From Arthrobacter sp. YD4 (GTDB lineage: Bacteria > Actinomycetota > Actinomycetes > Actinomycetales > Micrococcaceae), in the NCBI RefSeq assembly GCF_030410515.1, contig NZ_JAUHHD010000004.1, positions 310,001 to 374,000 of the forward strand: DNA of 64,000 nucleotides, in the 5' to 3' direction. Position 1 is the first letter of the stretch, and each line of letters begins with the position of its first letter. This document shows positions 1-9,711 of this stretch, piece after piece. The position numbers and the translations under genes are program-made. The notes beneath the pieces are model-generated. The model was not told the origin of the DNA. It saw only the letters and a program-made list of their open reading frames with translations, and made no database searches.

Positions 1-282
1 GTCCGCGCCGCGGAGCACCTCTTCGATTTCATCGGCGTGGTCCTCGGCGGCCTGGCGGCCGACCTCGGGGTTCGCGCCGGCTCCGAGACCACGGGTCAGC
101 TCGCGTCCGACGTCGAGCTTGACGTCGGCATCGGACATCAGCAGCGCCTGCGCGTCGGTGTTGATTGCGATGAATTCGACGCCGCGAAGTCCCACCTCAA
201 TCATGCGGTTGACTGCGTTCACGCCACCGCCGCCGATGCCGACGACCTTGATGACGGCCAAGTAATTCTGCGGAGCTGCCAC
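1..282 (-). CDS. ftsZ: Cell division protein FtsZ, N-terminal part (cut by window edge)
   Basis: Tubulin-like GTPase that forms the cytokinetic Z-ring on the inner face of the membrane. Only the first 94 residues are in the window; the frame runs open through base 1. The start is GTG at 282, giving [20 protein letters not shown], with the typical FtsZ strand-loop ([13 protein letters not shown]), then the EFIAINTD and [12 protein letters not shown] segments that belong to the nucleotide-binding fold. It is the last visible gene of the dcw cluster, about 200 bp after ftsQ, and has its own promoter region (see 348-380). Assignment is certain; the GTPase signature and C-terminal tail lie outside the window. 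Confidence 0.97.
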   Translation of the reverse strand, partial: MAAPQNYLAVIKVVGIGGGGVNAVNRMIEVGLRGVEFIAINTDAQALLMSDADVKLDVGRELTRGLGAGANPEVGRQAAEDHADEIEEVLRGAD

Positions 283-347
283 GTTACGTGTCCCTTGTTC
301 GTGTTCTATTGCGAAATCTGATGGAGTCCAGCTTGAAAGGCTAACCT

Positions 348-380
348 TAACCTTCGACTTGAGGGTTATAGTTATGTCAA
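348..380 (-). promoter_or_regulatory. ftsZ upstream region: -35-like box and MerR-type inverted repeat
   Basis: Reading toward ftsZ, a TTGACA box (375-380) is followed by TAACC (364-368), an 11-base spacer (353-363) and GGTTA (348-352), an inverted repeat of the kind MerR-family regulators bind. No clean -10 follows at the usual distance, which would fit a regulator-dependent promoter. FtsR-type MerR proteins are known to act at ftsZ in Corynebacterium, and an FtsR homologue is encoded at 38086-38808. The repeat is seen; the binding is inferred. Confidence 0.5.
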
Positions 381-484
381 CTAACTCGTAGTTGGAACGC
401 TATTGGCTAGGCCGGGGACATTCAATGACCGGCTCAGCGTGTCGCGCTAATACCGGCTAAATGGCGAATCTCCCCGGCCGGCCG

Positions 485-1357
485 TCAGCGGGTGACGGGG
501 TGGCGCGGGACGCTGACGTCGTAGACCTTGACCGGGTTCTTGGGGTCCGCCGGCGCCTTCAGCAGGGCGGCCAGGACCCGGGCCTTGAGGTCCTTCTCCC
601 CCGCGTTCCCCCAGACGATTGTCTGCCCGTCCACGAGCTTCAGTTCCACGGCGTCCACGGACTTGGCGGAGGCGTCGGAGAGCCGGGCGAGGATGTCCGG
701 CGGCAGCGCGCCGAGTACGCCGGTGATGGCGTGGAACAGGTCCTGCGGCAGCGCCCCTCCCCCGCCGTCGATGACGGGAAGCTTCACCGCCGCGGCATCC
801 GGCGCGGTTCCGAGCGGAACCCCGTCCGGGTCCACCAGCTGGAAGGCCTCGCCCTGCTTGAGCAGGGCCACCGGGACACGCTCGACGATGGTCACCTGCA
901 GGGTTGACGGCGGCCGGGCCTGGCTGGTTACGGACTTGACCTGCACCAGAGGCTGCAGCAGCGCGGTGACGTCCCGGTCGCTGACCTGGGGCAGGGGCTT
1001 GCCCTGCAGCGGTGCCAGCGCGGCCTGGATCTGGTCCTGGCTAAGCATCCTGGTGCCCTGCACGGTCACCGTGCGGACTGCGAGCCACGGCGAATAGACG
1101 GCGGCGGCGATGACCCCCGCGATCAGGACCGCGACGACGGCGATGGTGCCGAGGACGATCCGGCGCCGCCGCCGGGCCTTCGGTTCGGGGAAGGCCAGGA
1201 CCTTGCCGGGCGCCGGCTCCGGCGCCGGGCCCGTGCCGGGGCCGGGAGCTGACTTAGTGGCCGAGATGACGTCCGAGCCGGACCTTGGAGCGCCGGCGCC
1301 GCCCCGTTTCGAGCTCCCAGTTGCGGGCGGGTAGCCGGGCCGGCGGGAGCTAGGCAC
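485..1357 (-). CDS. ftsQ: Cell division protein FtsQ/DivIB
   Basis: Bitopic division protein that links early and late divisome proteins (FtsB/FtsL side). It has 290 residues: a proline-rich, basic cytoplasmic N-terminus (about 1-65), one membrane segment (about 68-90) after an RRRRR stop-transfer, a POTRA domain (VRTVTVQGTRMLSQDQI onward, about 92-160) and an FtsQ-type beta domain. The GTG start at 1357 overlaps the murC stop by 8 bp, so the two are translationally coupled; the ribosome site is weak. The gene is followed by about 200 bp and then ftsZ. Length and layout are normal for actinobacterial FtsQ. Confidence 0.93.
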   Translation of the reverse strand: MPSSRRPGYPPATGSSKRGGAGAPRSGSDVISATKSAPGPGTGPAPEPAPGKVLAFPEPKARRRRRIVLGTIAVVAVLIAGVIAAAVYSPWLAVRTVTVQGTRMLSQDQIQAALAPLQGKPLPQVSDRDVTALLQPLVQVKSVTSQARPPSTLQVTIVERVPVALLKQGEAFQLVDPDGVPLGTAPDAAAVKLPVIDGGGGALPQDLFHAITGVLGALPPDILARLSDASAKSVDAVELKLVDGQTIVWGNAGEKDLKARVLAALLKAPADPKNPVKVYDVSVPRHPVTR

Positions 1358-2762
1358 CGGGGATCCCGGCGGTGAGCGCCTCCACCAGCAGCGGCCCGTA
1401 CGCGGTGACGTCGCCGGCGCCGGCGGTGAGGACGATGTCGCCCGGGCCTGCGGCGGCCAGCACGGCTTGGACGGCGTCCGCGCCGGGGCCCACCAGGTGC
1501 CCGTTGGGGCCCAGGTGGTCGGCGATCAGCTGGCTGGTGACGCCGGGGATGGGGTCTTCGCGGGCCGGGTAGATGTCCAGGACCCAGGCGGTGTCCGCGG
1601 CGTTGAGGGCCTCGGCGAACTCCCGGGCGAATTCGCGGGTCCGGGAGAACAGGTGCGGCTGGAAGAGCACGTGGACCCGGTGGTCGCCGGCCACCGAGCG
1701 GGCCGCGGCCAGGGCGGCGCGGACCTCCGTGGGGTGGTGGGCGTAGTCGTCGTAGACGCGGACGCCGCAGCCCTCGCCCTTGTACTCGAAGCGGCGGGCG
1801 GCGCCGGTGAAGCCGCCCAGCGCGGCGGCGGCGGCCTCCGGCGCGACACCCAGCTCCAGTGCCACGGCGAAGGCGGCGGCGGCGTTCAGCGCGTTGTGCC
1901 GGCCGGGGACCTGCAATTCGACGTCGTAGCGCCCGGTGGCGGTCTCCAGCGTGAGGGCGCCCCGGCCGCCGTCGTGCAGGATCACGTCGGACTCCGGGGA
2001 GGTGCCGTAGAGGAGCACGCGGGTGGTGCCGCGTTCGCGGGTGCGCAGGGCGAGGTCCCGGGCGCCCTCGTCGTCGGCGCAGGCGACCAGCAGGCCGTCG
2101 GCCGGAAGCAGGCCGGTGAAGCGGTCAAAGGATTCGTAGACGGCCTCGGCGGTGCCGTAGTGGTCCAGGTGGTCCGGTTCGACGTTGGTGACCACCTCGA
2201 TCTGTGGGCGGTAGTTCAGGAACGAGGCATCGGATTCGTCCGCCTCGGCGATGAACACCGGCGAGGACCCGGAGGCGGCGTTCACGCCGAGCGCCGGGAC
2301 GTTCGCGCCGATGGCGAAGGAGGGGTCCAGGCCGGCGCCCTGCAGCAGCACGGTGATCATGGAGGTGGTGGTGGACTTGCCGTGGGTGCCGGCGACCGCG
2401 ACGGCGGTGTCCCGGGCCATGGCGGCGGCCAGCGCCTCGGAGCGGTGCAACACGGGGAGCCCGGCGGCCTTGGCGGCGGCCAGTTCGGGGTTGTCGGCGC
2501 GGATCGCGGACCCGGCCACCACGGTCTGGGCGTCGCCGAGGTTGGCCGCGTCGTAGCCGACGGCGATCCGGGCGCCGGCGGCGGCGAGGTCGGCCATCAC
2601 CGGCAGGTCCTTGGCGTCGGAGCCGCTGACGGGCACGCCGCGGGCCACCATGATGCGCGCGACGGCGGACATGCCGACGCCGCCGATGCCGATGAAGTGG
2701 ACCCGCCCCAGTGACTCCTGGGTGCGTTCGGCCGCCTGGCCAGTACCGGTTTCCTGTGCCAT
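1350..2762 (-). CDS. murC: UDP-N-acetylmuramate--L-alanine ligase
   Basis: Cytoplasmic ATP-dependent ligase that adds L-Ala to UDP-MurNAc, the first step of stem-peptide assembly. It has 470 residues. An N-terminal Rossmann-type motif (HFIGIGGVGMSAVA) is followed by the Mur ligase ATP loop GTHGKSTTTSM, the middle-domain signature EADESD, and a C-terminal domain with DDYAHHPTE. The ATG at 2762 is chosen because AGGAAG sits upstream at good spacing. A GTG at 2792 that overlaps the murG stop (GTGA) is the alternative and would add 10 residues. It sits between murG and ftsQ in the dcw operon. Confidence 0.96.
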   Translation of the reverse strand: MAQETGTGQAAERTQESLGRVHFIGIGGVGMSAVARIMVARGVPVSGSDAKDLPVMADLAAAGARIAVGYDAANLGDAQTVVAGSAIRADNPELAAAKAAGLPVLHRSEALAAAMARDTAVAVAGTHGKSTTTSMITVLLQGAGLDPSFAIGANVPALGVNAASGSSPVFIAEADESDASFLNYRPQIEVVTNVEPDHLDHYGTAEAVYESFDRFTGLLPADGLLVACADDEGARDLALRTRERGTTRVLLYGTSPESDVILHDGGRGALTLETATGRYDVELQVPGRHNALNAAAAFAVALELGVAPEAAAAALGGFTGAARRFEYKGEGCGVRVYDDYAHHPTEVRAALAAARSVAGDHRVHVLFQPHLFSRTREFAREFAEALNAADTAWVLDIYPAREDPIPGVTSQLIADHLGPNGHLVGPGADAVQAVLAAAGPGDIVLTAGAGDVTAYGPLLVEALTAGIPGA

Positions 2763-2788
2763 TGCTTTACCGCTTCCTGCCGTGCCGG

Positions 2789-3955
2789 TCACTGCTTGTC
2801 CTGCGTCGTGGGGTCTGTGTCTGGGGCGCCCGTGCCGGTGCCATTGCCGGCGTCCGCGCCGGCGGCCTCGAGCACCAGCGCGGCCATCCGCCGGTCCGCG
2901 TCGCGGATGCCGAACTGCTCCGCGGCGTGCGCCATCCGGTCCAGCCGCGCCGGGTCGCCCAGGAGCGGGAGGATGGTCCCGGTGATCCACGCGGCGTCGA
3001 AGGCGGCGTCGTCGACCAGCAGCGCCGCCCCGGCGTCGACCAGCCCGGCAGCGTTCAGGGCCTGCTCGCCGTTGCCGATGGGCAGCGGCACGAACACCGC
3101 GGGGAGCCCGACGGCGGCCACCTCGCAGACGGTCGCTGCACCCGCGCGGGCCAGCAGCAGGTCGGCGGCCGCGTAGGCGAGTTCCATGCCATCGATGTAT
3201 TCGACCTGGCGATAACCCGGCGCCTCGAGGAGGCGGCCCCGGGCGTCGTGGACGGCTTTGTCCCGGCCGGTGATGTGCAGCGTCTGGACGCCGGCGGCGC
3301 CGAGGGCGTCCGCAGCGGCGGCGATCGCCCGGTTGATGCTCTGGGCGCCGGAGGAACCCCCGGTGACGATCAGGGTGGGCTTGTCCTGCTCCAGACCCAG
3401 CGCTGAGCGGGCGGCGGCGCGCGCGCCCGCCCGGTCCAGCCCGGAGATCTCGCGGCGCATGGGCATGCCGACGTGGCGGGCGCCGCGCAGCCTGGTGGCC
3501 GCGAAGGCGACGGCGACGTGCCGGCTCAGGCGGGCGCCGACCCGGTTGGCCAGGCCCGGGCGGGTGTTGGCCTCGTGGACCACGATGGGGATCTTTCGCC
3601 GCCACGCCGCAAGGTAGAGCGGAGTGCAGACGTAGCCGCCGACGCCCACCAGCACATCGGCCCGGGCGTCGTCCAGGATGACACCGGCCTGCCGGACGGC
3701 GCCGGCAAGCTTGCCCGGCAGCCGCAGGAGCGCCGTGGACGGCTTGCGCGGGAAGGGCACGCGGTCCACGGTGGCGAGGTCCAGCCCGGCGGCGGGCACA
3801 AGCCGGGTTTCCATGCCGCCGGGGGTGCCGACGGCCAGCAGGGCGGCGTCCGGCCGTGCCTCCTTGACGGCGTTGGCGATCGCCAGCAGCGGGCTGATGT
3901 GGCCGGCGGTGCCGCCGCCGGCAAGGACGACGGAGAGGGGCGGTGGGGTCTTCAT
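2789..3955 (-). CDS. murG: Undecaprenyldiphospho-muramoylpentapeptide beta-N-acetylglucosaminyltransferase
   Basis: Peripheral membrane GT-B glycosyltransferase that turns lipid I into lipid II with UDP-GlcNAc. It has 388 residues. The N-terminal glycine-rich loop [16 protein letters not shown] and the C-terminal [13 protein letters not shown] and [14 protein letters not shown] motifs are diagnostic. The C-terminus carries an extra low-complexity tail ([18 protein letters not shown]) beyond the usual end. The ATG at 3955 overlaps the ftsW stop by one base (TGATG). It belongs to the dcw operon between ftsW and murC. Confidence 0.96.
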   Translation of the reverse strand: MKTPPPLSVVLAGGGTAGHISPLLAIANAVKEARPDAALLAVGTPGGMETRLVPAAGLDLATVDRVPFPRKPSTALLRLPGKLAGAVRQAGVILDDARADVLVGVGGYVCTPLYLAAWRRKIPIVVHEANTRPGLANRVGARLSRHVAVAFAATRLRGARHVGMPMRREISGLDRAGARAAARSALGLEQDKPTLIVTGGSSGAQSINRAIAAAADALGAAGVQTLHITGRDKAVHDARGRLLEAPGYRQVEYIDGMELAYAAADLLLARAGAATVCEVAAVGLPAVFVPLPIGNGEQALNAAGLVDAGAALLVDDAAFDAAWITGTILPLLGDPARLDRMAHAAEQFGIRDADRRMAALVLEAAGADAGNGTGTGAPDTDPTTQDKQ

Positions 3956-5517
3956 CAGGTCTGGGTACGCTTCCGTGCGGGGTTCTTGGGGCTGGGGGTT
4001 CGGGTGCCGGCGGGCCGGGGGGCTGGTGCCGTCGCGGTCGGCGCCGGGCTGGCGGGCTTCGCGGCGGCCTGCTTCGCGCCCGGCTGCTTCGTGCTGGCCT
4101 GCTTCGTGCCGGCCTGCTTCGTGCCCGGCGGCTTGCGGGTGGCTGTGGAGGGAGCGGCCGCTGTGGCGGCGGTAGGCGCGGTGGAGGGCTTCGCAGCGGC
4201 CGGCGCCGCCGTCGTCGCCTCTCCCTCGCGCCGGGCCACGACCCTGCGGCGCAGGATCCGGGTGAAGCCGGCGGGACCGAAGCGGAGCAGGCCCTTGGGC
4301 TGCATGTCCGGCGCCATCTGCGCCCGGGCCAGGGACAGGACGACGCCCACGGCACTGAGGGACATGAGGAGCGCCGAGCCGCCGTAAGAGATGAACGGCA
4401 GCGGCAGGCCGATCACGGGCAGCAGGCCGGTGACGACGGCCATGTTGACGGTGGCCTGTCCCAGCAGCCAGACCATGATGGCGCCGGCGAGGACGCGGTG
4501 GAACAGGTCCTGCTGGGCCACCACCACGCGGTAGATCGCGGTGCCGAGGACGGCGAAGAGGATGAGGACCACGATCGTGCCGATCAGGCCAAGTTCCTCG
4601 CCGATGATCGCGAAGATGAAGTCGTTGTGCGCCTCGGGGATCCAGCTGTACTTCTGCCGGCTCTGGCCCAGGCCCACGCCGAACCAGCCGCCGGAGGCCA
4701 GGCCGTAGAGGCCGTTGGTGGACTGGTAGTTCAGGTCCGAGCCGTCGGAGCAGGTCTGCCCGGTCCAGGAGAGGATGCGGCACATGCGGTTGGGGCTGGT
4801 CACGGCCAGGACGGCGGTGCCGATCGCCAGTGCCACGCCGGCGATCCCGAACAGGTAGAGCCGGACCCCGGCGAAGAACAGCCCGGCGGCCATGATGATC
4901 ATGATGATCATGGCGGTGCCGAGGTCGTTGCCAGCCAGGATCAGGCCGAGGATGGCGGCGGCCCCGGGGAACACGACGGGGACCAGCACGTGCCGCCACT
5001 GGCTGAGGAACGCGGCCTTGCGGTTGAGCACGGTGGCCATCCAGAGCGCCAGCGCCAGCTTCGCGGCCTCGGAGGGCTGGAAGGTGAAGGGCCCGACGTC
5101 GATCCAGTTCTGGTTGCCCAGCGTGCTGCGGCCGATCAGCAGAACCAGGCCCAGCAGGAGGATGGCCAGGAAGATGGCCGGCCAGGCGAAGCGCTTGAGC
5201 CAGACGACGTTCACCCGGGAGAGGACGAACATGACGAAGACGCCAATCGCGGCGAAGAGTCCCTGCTTCAGCGCCGCCGAGTAGGGCGACTCCCCCGCGG
5301 CGATGGACTCGACGCTGGACGCCGAGAGCACCATCATGATGCCAATCGCCGTGAGCGCCAGGGTCGACCCCAGGATCAGGTAGTAGGTGGAGCCGTTCCG
5401 GGACCGGCCGTTGCCCTCGAGTGCGGACCAGAACATCCGGTACCAGCCGCGGAGGCGGCCGGCGGCGGACGTGCCGCTGGTGGGTGCCGTGGCGGGACGG
5501 GTGGGCGTGCTGACCAT
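3955..5517 (-). CDS. ftsW: SEDS-family lipid II polymerase FtsW
   Basis: Multi-pass membrane glycosyltransferase of the SEDS family that polymerises septal peptidoglycan with its partner transpeptidase (FtsI, 11541-13343). It has 520 residues. About ten hydrophobic segments lie between residues 40 and 420, with the SEDS signatures [20 protein letters not shown] and the late [20 protein letters not shown] region. The last 100 or so residues are a cytoplasmic, Lys/Ala/Pro/Thr-rich tail holding a pentapeptide repeat ([15 protein letters not shown]) coded by 15-bp tandem repeats at 4067-4126. The start lies just after murD and the stop overlaps murG. Confidence 0.95.
   Translation of the reverse strand: MVSTPTRPATAPTSGTSAAGRLRGWYRMFWSALEGNGRSRNGSTYYLILGSTLALTAIGIMMVLSASSVESIAAGESPYSAALKQGLFAAIGVFVMFVLSRVNVVWLKRFAWPAIFLAILLLGLVLLIGRSTLGNQNWIDVGPFTFQPSEAAKLALALWMATVLNRKAAFLSQWRHVLVPVVFPGAAAILGLILAGNDLGTAMIIMIIMAAGLFFAGVRLYLFGIAGVALAIGTAVLAVTSPNRMCRILSWTGQTCSDGSDLNYQSTNGLYGLASGGWFGVGLGQSRQKYSWIPEAHNDFIFAIIGEELGLIGTIVVLILFAVLGTAIYRVVVAQQDLFHRVLAGAIMVWLLGQATVNMAVVTGLLPVIGLPLPFISYGGSALLMSLSAVGVVLSLARAQMAPDMQPKGLLRFGPAGFTRILRRRVVARREGEATTAAPAAAKPSTAPTAATAAAPSTATRKPPGTKQAGTKQASTKQPGAKQAAAKPASPAPTATAPAPRPAGTRTPSPKNPARKRTQT
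4067..4126 (-). repeat. 15-bp tandem repeat (four copies) in the ftsW tail
   Basis: Four consecutive 15-bp units begin at 4067, 4082, 4097 and 4112; on the plus strand they are variants of GCCTGCTTCGTGCCG. They encode a KQ-containing pentapeptide repeated in the FtsW cytoplasmic tail. Unit length is a multiple of three, so copy changes would keep the frame. Confidence 0.85.
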
Positions 5518-5519
5518 TG

Positions 5520-7106
5520 CTACTCCTCGGTGGTCTGAGCCTGCCCTTCCACGAGCTCGCGGACGGCTTCGATGAAGGCGTCGCCACGGTGAGCATAGGA
5601 AGAGAACTGATCCATGGACGCAGCTGCCGGGGCCAGGAGCACAGTGTCCCCCGGGGCGGCCAGCTGTGCGGCGGACGCTACGGCCTGGGCCATCACAGTT
5701 TCGCCAAAGATCGGCGAGGGGGCTGCGTCGGCGTCGGCCGGTCCGGCAGTCTGCTCCTTTTCAGTCTCACCCTTGGCGTGGCCGATCACCGGGACATCCG
5801 GCGCGTGTCGCTCGAGCGAGGCCAGCAGGTCCGAGGAGTCGGCCCCGATCAGCACCACGGCCTTGAGCCTGGCGGCGTTTTCGCGCACCAGTGAGTCGTA
5901 ATTCACACCCTTGGATAGGCCGCCGGCGATCCAGATGACGTGCTCGAACGCGGCCAGCGAGGCGGCCGCGGCGTGCGGGTTGGTGGCCTTGGAGTCGTTG
6001 ATCCAAAGCACCCCGCCCTGCTTCGCGACGGGCTGGATGCGGTGGTCCCCCGGGAGGTAGTTCTGCAGGCCCTGCCGCACGGCGGCGGGTGCCACCCCGT
6101 AGGCGCGGACCAGGGCGGCCGCCGCGAGGGCGTTGGCCACCATGTGCCGCGGGGCCACCGGTCCGAGGTCGCTCATGGCGGCGAGCTCGGCGGCGCTGTC
6201 CTTGCGTTCGGCGATGAAGGCACGGTCGACGAGGAGGCCCTCGACGACGCCCACCATGCTGATCGCCGGGGTCAGGGTGGTGAAGGCGACGGCGCGGCAG
6301 CCCTCGACGACGTCGGCGTCCTCGACCATCCGCTCGGTCTCGATCTGCTCGGCGTTGTAGACGCAGGCCTTCTGGGTCCGTTCGTAAACCTTGGCCTTGT
6401 CCGCGAGGTAGGAGTCGTAGGAGCCGTGCCAGTCCACGTGGTCCTCGGCGACGTTGAGGCACACGCTGGCCACCGGGGAGATGGAGTGGCTCCAGTGCAG
6501 CTGGAAGCTGGAGAGTTCCACGGCGAAGACGTCGTAGTCCACCGGGTCGCGCAGCGCGTCCAGGATGGGGGTGCCCACGTTGCCGACGGCGATCGCCTTG
6601 AGGCCGGCGGCCTGCAGCATCGACTCGGTCAGGCCCACCGTGGTGGTCTTGCCGTTGGTGCCGGTGATGGTGATCCAGTCGGCGGTCTTGCGGCCCTCAC
6701 GGACGCGGACCCGCCAGGCGAGTTCGACGTCGCCCCAGATGGGGATGTGCGCCCGCGCGGCGGCGGCGAGCAGGGCCTGGTCCGGGCGCCAGCCCGGGGA
6801 CGTGACGATCAGGTCCGGCTTCTGGCCGTCCACGGTAGGTACGGAGCCAACGGCGTCCTCGCCGAGCAGCACGCCGGCCGCGCCGACGATCTTGAGTGTG
6901 TCCGCCTGGGCCAGGGCCTTGGGGGTCTCGGCGACGTCCACCACCACAACCCGGGCGCCCAGTTCGATCAGGGTGTCCGCGGCGGCGAAGCCGGAGATAC
7001 CGATGCCGGTCACCACCACGCGCAGGCCGGCCCAGTCGGCGTCCCAGCTGGTGAGTCCCTCCAGCCGGGGCGAGCTGGCGAGGGGTTCGGGAATCGTGCC
7101 GATCAC
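5520..7106 (-). CDS. murD: UDP-N-acetylmuramoylalanine--D-glutamate ligase
   Basis: Cytoplasmic Mur ligase that adds D-Glu to UDP-MurNAc-L-Ala. It has about 528 residues, somewhat longer than E. coli MurD (438). Seen: an N-terminal [17 protein letters not shown] fold, ATP loop [24 protein letters not shown] middle-domain motif, and a C-terminal [22 protein letters not shown] segment typical of MurD. The start is set at GTG 7106, which overlaps the mraY stop as GTGA and has a GGGTGG upstream; an ATG at 7121 is a possible longer start with a poorer ribosome site. A linker rich in E, A and D ([18 protein letters not shown]) interrupts the C-terminal domain. Confidence 0.94.
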   Translation of the reverse strand: MIGTIPEPLASSPRLEGLTSWDADWAGLRVVVTGIGISGFAAADTLIELGARVVVVDVAETPKALAQADTLKIVGAAGVLLGEDAVGSVPTVDGQKPDLIVTSPGWRPDQALLAAAARAHIPIWGDVELAWRVRVREGRKTADWITITGTNGKTTTVGLTESMLQAAGLKAIAVGNVGTPILDALRDPVDYDVFAVELSSFQLHWSHSISPVASVCLNVAEDHVDWHGSYDSYLADKAKVYERTQKACVYNAEQIETERMVEDADVVEGCRAVAFTTLTPAISMVGVVEGLLVDRAFIAERKDSAAELAAMSDLGPVAPRHMVANALAAAALVRAYGVAPAAVRQGLQNYLPGDHRIQPVAKQGGVLWINDSKATNPHAAAASLAAFEHVIWIAGGLSKGVNYDSLVRENAARLKAVVLIGADSSDLLASLERHAPDVPVIGHAKGETEKEQTAGPADADAAPSPIFGETVMAQAVASAAQLAAPGDTVLLAPAAASMDQFSSYAHRGDAFIEAVRELVEGQAQTTEE

Positions 7107-8212
7107 AGCAGTACCACCCATTCCGCATAGAAGATGCCGAGGCCGGCGGCAACGAACAGCCCGCAGAGGATCCAGAACCGGACCACGACCGTGACCTCGG
7201 CCCAGCCCTTGAGTTCGAAGTGGTGCTGCAGCGGCGCCATCTTGAAGAACCGCTTGCCCTTGGTGATCTTGAAGTAGCCCACCTGGATGATGACCGAGAG
7301 GGTAATCAGGACGAACAGGCCGCCGATGAAGGCCAGCAGCAGTTCGGTGCGGGACAGGATGGCGAAGCCGGCCACGGCGCCGCCGATTGCGAGCGAGCCT
7401 GTGTCGCCCATGAAGATCTTGGCCGGGGAGGTGTTCCACCAGAGGAAGCCCACCAGGGCCGCGCTGAGGATGGCCGCCAGCAGGGCCAGGTCCAGCGGGT
7501 CGCGGACGGTGTAGCAGCCCCCGCCGGCCTGCCGGGGCGATCCGCAGGACTGGTTGCTCTGCCAGATCCCGATCAGCGTGTAGGCGCCGAAGACCATCAC
7601 GGAGGCGCCGGCGGCGAGGCCGTCCAGGCCGTCGGTGAGGTTCACGCCATTGGTCGCGGCGGTGACGATCAGGTTGGACCAGAGGACGAACAGGATCGCT
7701 CCCAGCACGGTGCCGCCGAAGGCCATGTTGAGCCAGGGAATGTCGCGGACCAGGGAGATCTGGTACGACGCAGGGGTGACGCCGTTCTCGTCCGGGAAGG
7801 TCAGGGCGAGGACGGCGAAGATGATGCCGACCGCGGCCTGGAGGATGAGCTTGGCCTTGGCGTTCAGGCCCAGGCTGCGCTGGGCGGAGATCTTGATGAA
7901 GTCATCCAGGAAGCCCACCAGGCCCATGCCCACCATGAGGAAGAGCAGGAGCATGGCCGAGGCGGTGGGTCCCGGCGAGGCCGGGTTCATCCACCACATC
8001 ACCAGGTGCGTGGCGAAGTAGGCGATCAGCACGCCCACCACCACGACGGCGCCGCCCATGGTGGGGGTGCCGCGCTTGGTGTGGTGCGAGGTGGGGCCGT
8101 CGTCGCGGATGAACTGCCCGTAGCCCTTGCGGACCAGGAAGCGGATGAAGAGCGGGGTACCGAGGAAGGACAGCAGCAGTGCCAGTCCGGAGCCCATCAG
8201 CAGTGCGATCAC
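7103..8212 (-). CDS. mraY: Phospho-N-acetylmuramoyl-pentapeptide transferase
   Basis: Integral membrane enzyme that transfers phospho-MurNAc-pentapeptide to undecaprenyl phosphate, making lipid I. It has 369 residues with about ten membrane segments. Family signatures are visible: [12 protein letters not shown] near the N-terminus, the Mg-binding [12 protein letters not shown], and [13 protein letters not shown] short extracytoplasmic insert with two cysteines ([13 protein letters not shown]) sits in one loop. The GTG start at 8212 overlaps the murF stop (GTGA) and is preceded by GGGAG. It is part of the dcw operon. Confidence 0.96.
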   Translation of the reverse strand: MIALLMGSGLALLLSFLGTPLFIRFLVRKGYGQFIRDDGPTSHHTKRGTPTMGGAVVVVGVLIAYFATHLVMWWMNPASPGPTASAMLLLFLMVGMGLVGFLDDFIKISAQRSLGLNAKAKLILQAAVGIIFAVLALTFPDENGVTPASYQISLVRDIPWLNMAFGGTVLGAILFVLWSNLIVTAATNGVNLTDGLDGLAAGASVMVFGAYTLIGIWQSNQSCGSPRQAGGGCYTVRDPLDLALLAAILSAALVGFLWWNTSPAKIFMGDTGSLAIGGAVAGFAILSRTELLLAFIGGLFVLITLSVIIQVGYFKITKGKRFFKMAPLQHHFELKGWAEVTVVVRFWILCGLFVAAGLGIFYAEWVVLL

Positions 8213-9705
8213 GGCAGGGTGCTCCCGTCGGTGGCAGGGGTGGCGTCCGGGCCGGTGCCCGGGGCGGCGTCCGGCGCCGGTGCAGCTAATGCTATCCGGT
8301 CCCCCAGGTGGCGCAGGCCAATGCTGTTGGAGGATTTGAAGAGGACCAGGTCGCCGGGTTCGAGCTCGGCCTGGAGGATCCCGAAGGCCTCCTCGACGTC
8401 CTCGGCGAAGATGCACTCGTCGCCCCAGGAACCCTCGTTGACGGCGGAGACGTAGAGGGCACGGGCTTCCCGGCCGATCACCAGGAGCCGGGAGATGTTG
8501 AGCCGGACCACCTGGGTGCCGACGGCGGTGTGCTCGCGGATGGAGTCCTCGCCCAGTTCCAGCATGGCGCCGAGTACGGCCCAGGTGCGCCGGCCGCGGC
8601 CGAGGTCGGCCAGGGTGCGGAGCGCGGCCCGCATCGACTCGGGGTTGGCGTTGTAGGCGTCGTTGATGATGGTGACGCCGTCGGACCGTTCGGTGCGTTC
8701 CATCCGCCAGCGGCTTGCGGCGGTCTGGCTGCTGAGGGACGCGGCGATCTGCGCGCCGGGGATGCCGGCGGCGAACGCGGCGGACGCGGCGGCCAGCAGG
8801 TTGGTCAGGTGGTGGGCGCCGATCAGGCGGGCGGAGACGTGGTGCGTGCCGCCGTCGGGCAGCACGAGGTCGAATTCGGGGCTGCCGCCGGCGTTGAGCT
8901 CGACGTTGGTGGCGAGGACGCCCGCGCCGGTCTGCCCGGATTCGGCGGAGAAGCCCAGCACGGTGGCCTGGGTCCTGGCGGCCATGGCCGCAACGCGGGG
9001 GTCGTCGAGGTTGAGCACGGCGGTGCCGTCGGCCGAGAGGCCCTCGACCATTTCGCCCTTGGCGCGGGCGATGTTCTCGACGCCGCCGAATTCGCCGGCG
9101 TGGGCGGTGCCGACGCAGAGCACGACGCCGATCTCCGGGCGGACCATTTCGGCGAGGTAGGTGATGTGGCCGACGCCGGTGGCACCCATTTCGATGACGA
9201 GGTAGCGGGTGCCGAAGCCGGCCTTGAAGACGGTCAGCGGGACGCCGACCTCGCCGTTGTAGGAGCCCTGGGGCGCGACGGTTTCGCCGGAGCCGGAGAA
9301 GATGCCGGTCAGCAGGTCCTTGGTGGTGGTCTTGCCGGCGGAGCCGGTGATGCCCACCACGGTGAAGTCCTCGCCGGCGGCGGCGCGGTGCTGCCGGATC
9401 CGGCGTACGGCCTCGGCGGCGAGGGCGCCCATGGCAAGGACCGCGTCCTCGACGATCACGGCCGGGAAGGGCTTGCCGGCGGCGTCGGAGACTTCGCGCT
9501 CGGCCAGCGCCAGGACCGCGCCGCGGTCGAAGGCGGCGGCGACGAAGTCGTGCCCGTCGGCGGCCTCACCGGGCTTGGCCACGTAGAGGGAGCCCGGCGT
9601 CGCTTCGCGGGAGTCGGTGACCACTGACCCGGGCGTGAGCTCCGGATCGGCGGCCAGCCGGCCGTTGGTTATGTCGGCGATTTCCGCCGCGGTAAATGCA
9701 ATCAT
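8209..9705 (-). CDS. murF: UDP-N-acetylmuramoyl-tripeptide--D-alanyl-D-alanine ligase
   Basis: Cytoplasmic Mur ligase that completes the pentapeptide by adding D-Ala-D-Ala. It has 498 residues. Motifs in order: N-terminal MurF domain ([17 protein letters not shown], then [15 protein letters not shown]), ATP loop [30 protein letters not shown] and GAMLELGE in the C-terminal half. The C-terminus ends in a low-complexity Ala/Pro/Asp tail. It starts 6 bp after the murE stop and its stop overlaps the mraY start. Confidence 0.96.
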   Translation of the reverse strand: MIAFTAAEIADITNGRLAADPELTPGSVVTDSREATPGSLYVAKPGEAADGHDFVAAAFDRGAVLALAEREVSDAAGKPFPAVIVEDAVLAMGALAAEAVRRIRQHRAAAGEDFTVVGITGSAGKTTTKDLLTGIFSGSGETVAPQGSYNGEVGVPLTVFKAGFGTRYLVIEMGATGVGHITYLAEMVRPEIGVVLCVGTAHAGEFGGVENIARAKGEMVEGLSADGTAVLNLDDPRVAAMAARTQATVLGFSAESGQTGAGVLATNVELNAGGSPEFDLVLPDGGTHHVSARLIGAHHLTNLLAAASAAFAAGIPGAQIAASLSSQTAASRWRMERTERSDGVTIINDAYNANPESMRAALRTLADLGRGRRTWAVLGAMLELGEDSIREHTAVGTQVVRLNISRLLVIGREARALYVSAVNEGSWGDECIFAEDVEEAFGILQAELEPGDLVLFKSSNSIGLRHLGDRIALAAPAPDAAPGTGPDATPATDGSTLP

Positions 9706-9711
9706 CTCGGT

